Assembly: GCA_045544955.1 (NCBI GenBank)
Contig: JAZPZY010000003.1
Location: forward strand, 15,022-79,021
Source: SIG701 sp045544955
GTDB lineage: Bacteria > Bacillota > Clostridia > Oscillospirales > CAG-272
Reading direction: 5' to 3'
Length of the DNA stretch: 64,000 bases
Part shown: positions 61,051 to 64,000 of the stretch, in pieces
How positions within the stretch are numbered: position 1 is the stretch's first letter
Layout of the letters: every line of letters begins with the position of its first letter
Notes under the pieces: generated by a model
What the model was told of the DNA's origin: nothing
The model's input: only the letters and a program-made list of their open reading frames with translations
Databases searched by the model: none
Program-made: the position numbers and the translations under genes

Positions 61051-61096
61051 CGCTCCTTTAGTTTTGTTTTAGGTGAGGAAGGTTTCGAACTCACCG
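61051..61096 (-). promoter_or_regulatory. Candidate preQ1-I riboswitch controlling queT
   Basis: In the minus-strand RNA a stem GGUGAG/CUCACC (61090-61095 with 61072-61077) encloses the loop UUCGAAACCUUC, followed by an A-rich tail UAAAACAAAACUAAAGGAG. The CCUU of the loop can pair with AAGG in the ribosome site of queT (61053-61059) to form the H-type pseudoknot of preQ1-I RNAs. Bound preQ1 would then hide the site and reduce translation. The size (about 45 bases), A-rich tail and gene match the class; the exact conserved loop bases deviate in part. Confidence 0.75.
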
Positions 61097-61101
61097 GAAA
61101 C

Positions 61102-61130
61102 AGTATAGCACATTTTTCTCCCTTTTGCAA
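61102..61130 (-). promoter_or_regulatory. Promoter for the queT transcript
   Basis: On the minus strand TTGCAA (61125-61130) and TATACT (61102-61107), 17 bases apart, immediately before the riboswitch. Confidence 0.68.
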
Positions 61131-61186
61131 GATTTTTGCGATTTTTGCCCTGTTTTCCCGCGAGGCAAAAATCCACGAAAAATCTC

Positions 61187-61215
61187 TTGATTTTTCTTTT
61201 CCGGAAAAGTATAAT
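61187..61215 (+). promoter_or_regulatory. Promoter for fucO
   Basis: TTGATT (61187-61192) and TATAAT (61210-61215), 17 bases apart. The gene begins about 50 bases downstream. Confidence 0.72.
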
Positions 61216-61266
61216 ATGTATGAGAAAACATCTCATTATCTTACTACGATATTGGAGGATTTATCC

Positions 61267-62415
61267 ATGGCAAACCGCTTTATTCTGAACGAAACCTCTT
61301 ACCACGGCAAGGGTGCCATCCAGAGTATCCCGGCAGAAGTAACTGCCCGTGGGCTCAAGAAGGCATTTATCACCTCCGATCCCGATCTGATCAAGTTCGG
61401 TGTAACGGCAAAAGTGACCGACGTGCTGGATGCCGCCAAGCTCCCCTACGAGATCTTCTCTGACATCAAGCCCAATCCTACCATTGAAAACGTGCAGTCC
61501 GGTGTAGCAGCTTACAAGGCTTCCGGTGCTGACTATATCATCGCCATCGGCGGCGGCTCCTCCATGGATACGGCCAAAGCCAACGGCATTATCATCACCA
61601 ACCCGGAATACGCAGACGTACGCAGCCTGGAGGGCGTTGCCCCCACGAAGAATCCCTGCGTGCCCACCATTGCCGTTCCTACCACCGCCGGTACGGCCGC
61701 CGAAGTAACCATCAACTACGTAATCACCGATGTTGAGAAAAAGCGTAAATTCGTTTGCGTCGATCCCCACGATATTCCCGTCGTAGCCGTTGTGGATCCC
61801 GATATGATGGCTACCATGCCCGCCTCTCTCACTGCCTTCACCGGCATGGACGCATTGACCCACGCTATTGAAGGCTACATCACGAAGGGTGCCTGGGAGT
61901 TGTCCGATATGTTCCACCTGAAAGCGATCGAGATCATCGCCCGTTCGCTCCGCGGTGCCGTTGCCAACGATCCGGACGGACGGGAAGGCATGGCTCTCGG
62001 TCAGTACGTTGCCGGCATGGGCTTCTCCAACGTAGGTCTGGGCGTGGACCACTCCATGGCACACACCCTGTCCGCTTATTACGATATGCCCCACGGTAAA
62101 GCATGTGCTACCCTTCTTCCCACCGTTATGGCGTACAACGCCCCCTGCACCGGTGAAAAATACCGGGAGATCGCCCGCGCCATGGGCGTCGCCGGCGTGG
62201 ACGCCATGTCTCAGGACGAATACCGTGCCGCCGCTGTGGAAGCAGTCCGCAAGCTGGCCGAGGACGTAGGTATTCCCACCACGCTGAAGGGCGTATTGGT
62301 TGAAGCCGATATTCCCGCCCTGGCCGCTGATGCGTTCGCAGATGCGTGCCGTCCCGGCAACCCCCGTGAGACAAGCGAGGAAGAAATCGCTGCACTCTAC
62401 CGCGCTCTGCTGTAA
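61267..62415 (+). CDS. fucO: Lactaldehyde reductase / iron-dependent alcohol dehydrogenase
   Basis: A 382-residue group III alcohol dehydrogenase that reduces L-lactaldehyde to 1,2-propanediol with NADH. It parallels E. coli FucO almost throughout: MANRFILNETSYHGKGAIQ at the start, AIGGGSSMDTAKA for the cofactor, and RSLEGVAP, PTTAGTAAEVTINYVITD in the middle. Iron ligands are the Asp and His in MDALTHAIEGYIT and the two histidines in VDHSMAHTLSAYYDMPHG. Start chosen by GGAGG. Lactaldehyde is produced in rhamnose and fucose breakdown, which links it to the rhamnosidases at the left end of the window; no isomerase or kinase is adjacent. Confidence 0.93.
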   Translation: MANRFILNETSYHGKGAIQSIPAEVTARGLKKAFITSDPDLIKFGVTAKVTDVLDAAKLPYEIFSDIKPNPTIENVQSGVAAYKASGADYIIAIGGGSSMDTAKANGIIITNPEYADVRSLEGVAPTKNPCVPTIAVPTTAGTAAEVTINYVITDVEKKRKFVCVDPHDIPVVAVVDPDMMATMPASLTAFTGMDALTHAIEGYITKGAWELSDMFHLKAIEIIARSLRGAVANDPDGREGMALGQYVAGMGFSNVGLGVDHSMAHTLSAYYDMPHGKACATLLPTVMAYNAPCTGEKYREIARAMGVAGVDAMSQDEYRAAAVEAVRKLAEDVGIPTTLKGVLVEADIPALAADAFADACRPGNPRETSEEEIAALYRALL

Positions 62416-62421
62416 TAAAGC

Positions 62422-62447
62422 AAGGCCGCCGGTGCTCCGGTGGCCTT
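62422..62447 (+). terminator. Terminator after fucO
   Basis: AAGGCCGCCGG/CCGGTGGCCTT stem with a four-base loop, followed by CTTTCCTATT. Confidence 0.82.
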
Positions 62448-62657
62448 TCCTATTCCAGAAATCATACCGCGTCCCGGCAGGCAAGGCTAATCACCGCCCC
62501 TTGAAAACGGACACAAAAATTGCCAAAATATCGCATTATTCGCTTTTTGTGCTTTTTTTTCATATTCCCCGGGATTGCAAAAAAATCTTTTATGAATACC
62601 GCAAAAATTACATTTAAAAAATAGCCATCTTTTTTCAAAAATTGTCCAAAACATGTA
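62448..62657. other. AT-rich intergenic stretch
   Basis: About 200 bases with no gene, many A and T runs and no inverted repeat of note. It separates the fucO terminator from the surface protein promoter. Nothing else seen. Confidence 0.4.
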
Positions 62658-62686
62658 TTGCTCTCACTGCCGTAATGTGGTATAAT
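62658..62686 (+). promoter_or_regulatory. Promoter for the repetitive surface protein
   Basis: TTGCTC (62658-62663) and TATAAT (62681-62686), 17 bases apart. Confidence 0.6.
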
Positions 62687-62691
62687 TATCA

Positions 62692-62886
62692 TCGTTAGAT
62701 GGAGTAACTATACCTATTTCTGACCGGATTTGTAGAAGCGGCTCGTTTTTGCAGGTCCGATGCAGTCGCTCCCTGTCGGAGCACAGGCACATATCCTTGA
62801 ATTTCCGGCTGCCCTTCAGCGAACAGCGGTAAATCTCGCGGAAAAGCAGCTGAAAATTATATTATTATTTTAGGAAGGAAAAAACC
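62692..62886 (+). promoter_or_regulatory. Long structured 5' leader of the surface protein gene
   Basis: About 190 transcribed bases before the start codon, containing hairpins such as CCTGT/ACAGG (62782-62797 region) and several CAGC/GCTG-rich pairings near 62805-62855, ending in AT-rich sequence and an AGGAAGG ribosome site. No known riboswitch class was recognised. It may stabilise the message of a highly expressed protein. Confidence 0.4.
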
Positions 62887-63831
62887 ATGAAAAGACTCAC
62901 TTGCGCACTCCTCGCAGCATGCCTCATGCTGGGCATCCTGGGCGTAACCGCTATCAGCGCCGCTCAGACCGCTACCGGCGAAGTTCTCGTCGGCACTCCC
63001 GAGATCGACGGTAAGGTAGATGATATCTACGCTAAGTCTCTCACCATCAAGAGTGGTGACTACGCAATGCAGGTTATCGCTGGCCACAACGAAGGCTGGG
63101 ATATGACCATGACTGCTACCACCTACGCTCTGTACGATGACGACTACCTCTACATCTGCTCTGATGTTAAGGATGATGACATCGTATCTCCCGCTGACTC
63201 CTACATGGCAGGCACCAACCCCTACAACTTCGACGGTATCGAGTATCGTCTCTGCATGACTGAAGGCAACACCGTTAAGGTTTCTGTTGACGCTTTCGGT
63301 AAGCGCTGCTTCGGTCTGGCTGCTCACGAGCTGCTGTTCGACTACTCCACCATCAAGTACAAGACCACCCAGTCCGATGACGGTTTCGTAATCGAGGTTG
63401 CTATCCCCCGCGAAGGCATCTTCGAAATGCCTGCTGACGGTACCTTCGGTATCAAGGTTCAGCTGGGTGACCTGAAGGCTGACGCCGCTGGTGTAAAGCC
63501 GAAGGAAAAGACCAACTTCTTCTCTTGGCTGCCTACCGCTGACGGCAATGAAGGCATCACCTCTCCCGTACAGTACAAGATCAGCACCACCAAGGCTGGC
63601 GGCGAAGCTACCACTGCTGCTACCACTGCTGCTACCACCGCAGCTACCACCGCAGCTACTACTGCAGCTACCACCGCAGCTACCACCGCAGCTACCACCG
63701 CAGCTACCACTGCTGCTACCACCGCTGCTGCTTCCACTGAAGCTCCTGCAACCTTTGACGTAGCCATCATTGCCGCTGTTGTTATGGCTGCTTCCGCTGG
63801 TGCAGTTGTTCTCGGTAAGAAGAGACACTAA
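62887..63831 (+). CDS. Surface CBM9-like protein with Ala-Thr repeats and C-terminal anchor
   Basis: A 314-residue exported protein. A signal peptide covers about residues 1-26 (cleavage near ISAAQT). Residues about 33-235 form a carbohydrate-binding module 9-like beta domain (EIDGKVDDIYAKSLTI, ALYDDDYLYICSDVKDDDI, FDGIEYRLCM). Then ten perfect ATTA repeats (residues 241-280) make a flexible Thr-rich stalk, probably glycosylated. The C-terminus APATFDVAIIAAVVMAASAGAVVLGKKRH is a PxTFD element, hydrophobic helix and basic tail, like an envelope-anchoring or sorting signal. Codons for Ala are mainly GCT, unlike the GCC/GCG-rich neighbours, as in highly expressed genes. Start after AGGAAGG. Confidence 0.85.
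   Translation: MKRLTCALLAACLMLGILGVTAISAAQTATGEVLVGTPEIDGKVDDIYAKSLTIKSGDYAMQVIAGHNEGWDMTMTATTYALYDDDYLYICSDVKDDDIVSPADSYMAGTNPYNFDGIEYRLCMTEGNTVKVSVDAFGKRCFGLAAHELLFDYSTIKYKTTQSDDGFVIEVAIPREGIFEMPADGTFGIKVQLGDLKADAAGVKPKEKTNFFSWLPTADGNEGITSPVQYKISTTKAGGEATTAATTAATTAATTAATTAATTAATTAATTAATTAATTAAASTEAPATFDVAIIAAVVMAASAGAVVLGKKRH
63607..63726 (+). repeat. Ten-copy 12-base tandem repeat inside the surface protein gene
   Basis: Ten contiguous 12-base units (mostly GCTACCACCGCA or GCTACCACTGCT) encoding Ala-Thr-Thr-Ala. One copy differs at two silent positions. It is in frame and could vary in copy number by slippage. Confidence 0.93.
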
Positions 63832-63880
63832 GATGCACTTGCGAGCCTCGTAAGAGGTAAGCTTTACATCCACTAACAGA

Positions 63881-63910
63881 CACAGCCACCGTTCCGGTGG
63901 CTGTGTTTTT
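63881..63910. terminator. Terminator between the surface protein and the leftward edge gene
   Basis: CACAGCCACCG/CGGTGGCTGTG, eleven base pairs with a three-base loop, then TTTTT on the plus strand. Confidence 0.88.
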
Positions 63911-64000
63911 ATGTGAAAAATTTGGGGGACAGTCGTTCCCCCGGTTTTCCCTTTTTTCGGTTCTCTTTCTTGCTCTTCCGCTCCTTCTCGTACTTCTCAA
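63909..64000 (-). CDS. C-terminal end of an unidentified leftward gene
   Basis: The minus strand from the right edge reads EKYEKERKSKKENRKKGKPG followed by ERLSPKFFT and a stop, 29 codons of strongly basic sequence that look like the tail of a real protein. The stop abuts the terminator. The other minus-strand frames run on into the surface protein gene or stop at once. The protein itself is outside the window, so no function is proposed. Confidence 0.45.
   Translation of the reverse strand, partial: EKYEKERKSKKENRKKGKPGERLSPKFFT

Noticed and set aside
63607..63726. Repeats that could suggest CRISPR
   Set aside because: They are contiguous 12-base units without spacers, in frame within a surface protein.
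1..64000. tRNA, rRNA, phage or conjugation genes
   Set aside because: None of their conserved sequences or proteins was seen on either strand.

Overview
The window looks like the chromosome of an uncultured Gram-positive member of the Clostridia (Bacillota), probably a gut Oscillospiraceae/Christensenellaceae-type anaerobe. The evidence is a moderately GC-rich genome with sharp sigma-A promoters (TTGACA, 17 bases, TATAAT), lipoprotein signal peptides in place of Gram-negative export features, a PyrD/PyrK (class 1B) dihydroorotate dehydrogenase, a PyrB/PyrI pair, an AlgI-type acyltransferase and a SleB-type cell-wall hydrolase. The lineage is an inference; no rRNA or tRNA gene was found. No phage, conjugative element or CRISPR array was recognised.

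Layout. 1-5.5 kb: the start of a leftward Nudix gene, then two cytoplasmic rhamnosidases (GH78 and GH106 types). 5.5-11.3 kb: housekeeping and small genes (DUF1015 protein, aspartate kinase, membrane-anchored protein plus HIT protein, amidohydrolase plus FkbM-type methyltransferase). 11.36-20.4 kb: a complete-looking pyr operon, pyrC-carB-pyrK-pyrD-pyrF-pyrE-pyrB-pyrI, behind a PyrR-type RNA leader; carA and pyrR are not in the window. 20.4-28 kb: AzlCD exporter, SleB hydrolase, an orphan solute-binding lipoprotein, a class C serine hydrolase and a large glycosidase-like protein. 28.2-34.3 kb: a lipoprotein, an ABC-2 exporter module and a large ArsR-type regulator. 34.3-38.9 kb: a structured 5' leader and potABCD for polyamine uptake. 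38.9-45.6 kb: a NagA-type deacetylase and a four-gene cell-surface acylation cluster (SGNH lipoprotein, small membrane protein, MBOAT acyltransferase, SGNH protein). 45.7-49.3 kb, leftward: a siroheme/ferredoxin enzyme with a FecCD-type importer. 49.4-54.5 kb: a MITE-like element, a DUF4838 protein and an FG-GAP propeller protein. 54.5-58.9 kb: a TetR regulator with a heterodimeric ABC exporter. 59-61.1 kb: three small leftward genes of lower GC and queT behind a likely preQ1-I riboswitch. 61.2-64 kb: fucO, a highly repetitive surface CBM9-type protein, and the tail of a leftward gene.

How parts fit together. The two rhamnosidases and FucO (which reduces the lactaldehyde formed from rhamnose or fucose) suggest use of plant or mucin deoxysugar glycans; all the glycosidases lack signal peptides, so oligosaccharides would have to be imported by transporters outside the window. 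The pyr operon makes UMP de novo. The strongest candidate for an undescribed system is the acylation cluster at 40.3-45.6 kb, where two SGNH proteins carry BspA-like leucine-rich repeats around one AlgI/DltB-type enzyme. The unexplained ~400-base leader before potA is the best non-coding candidate.
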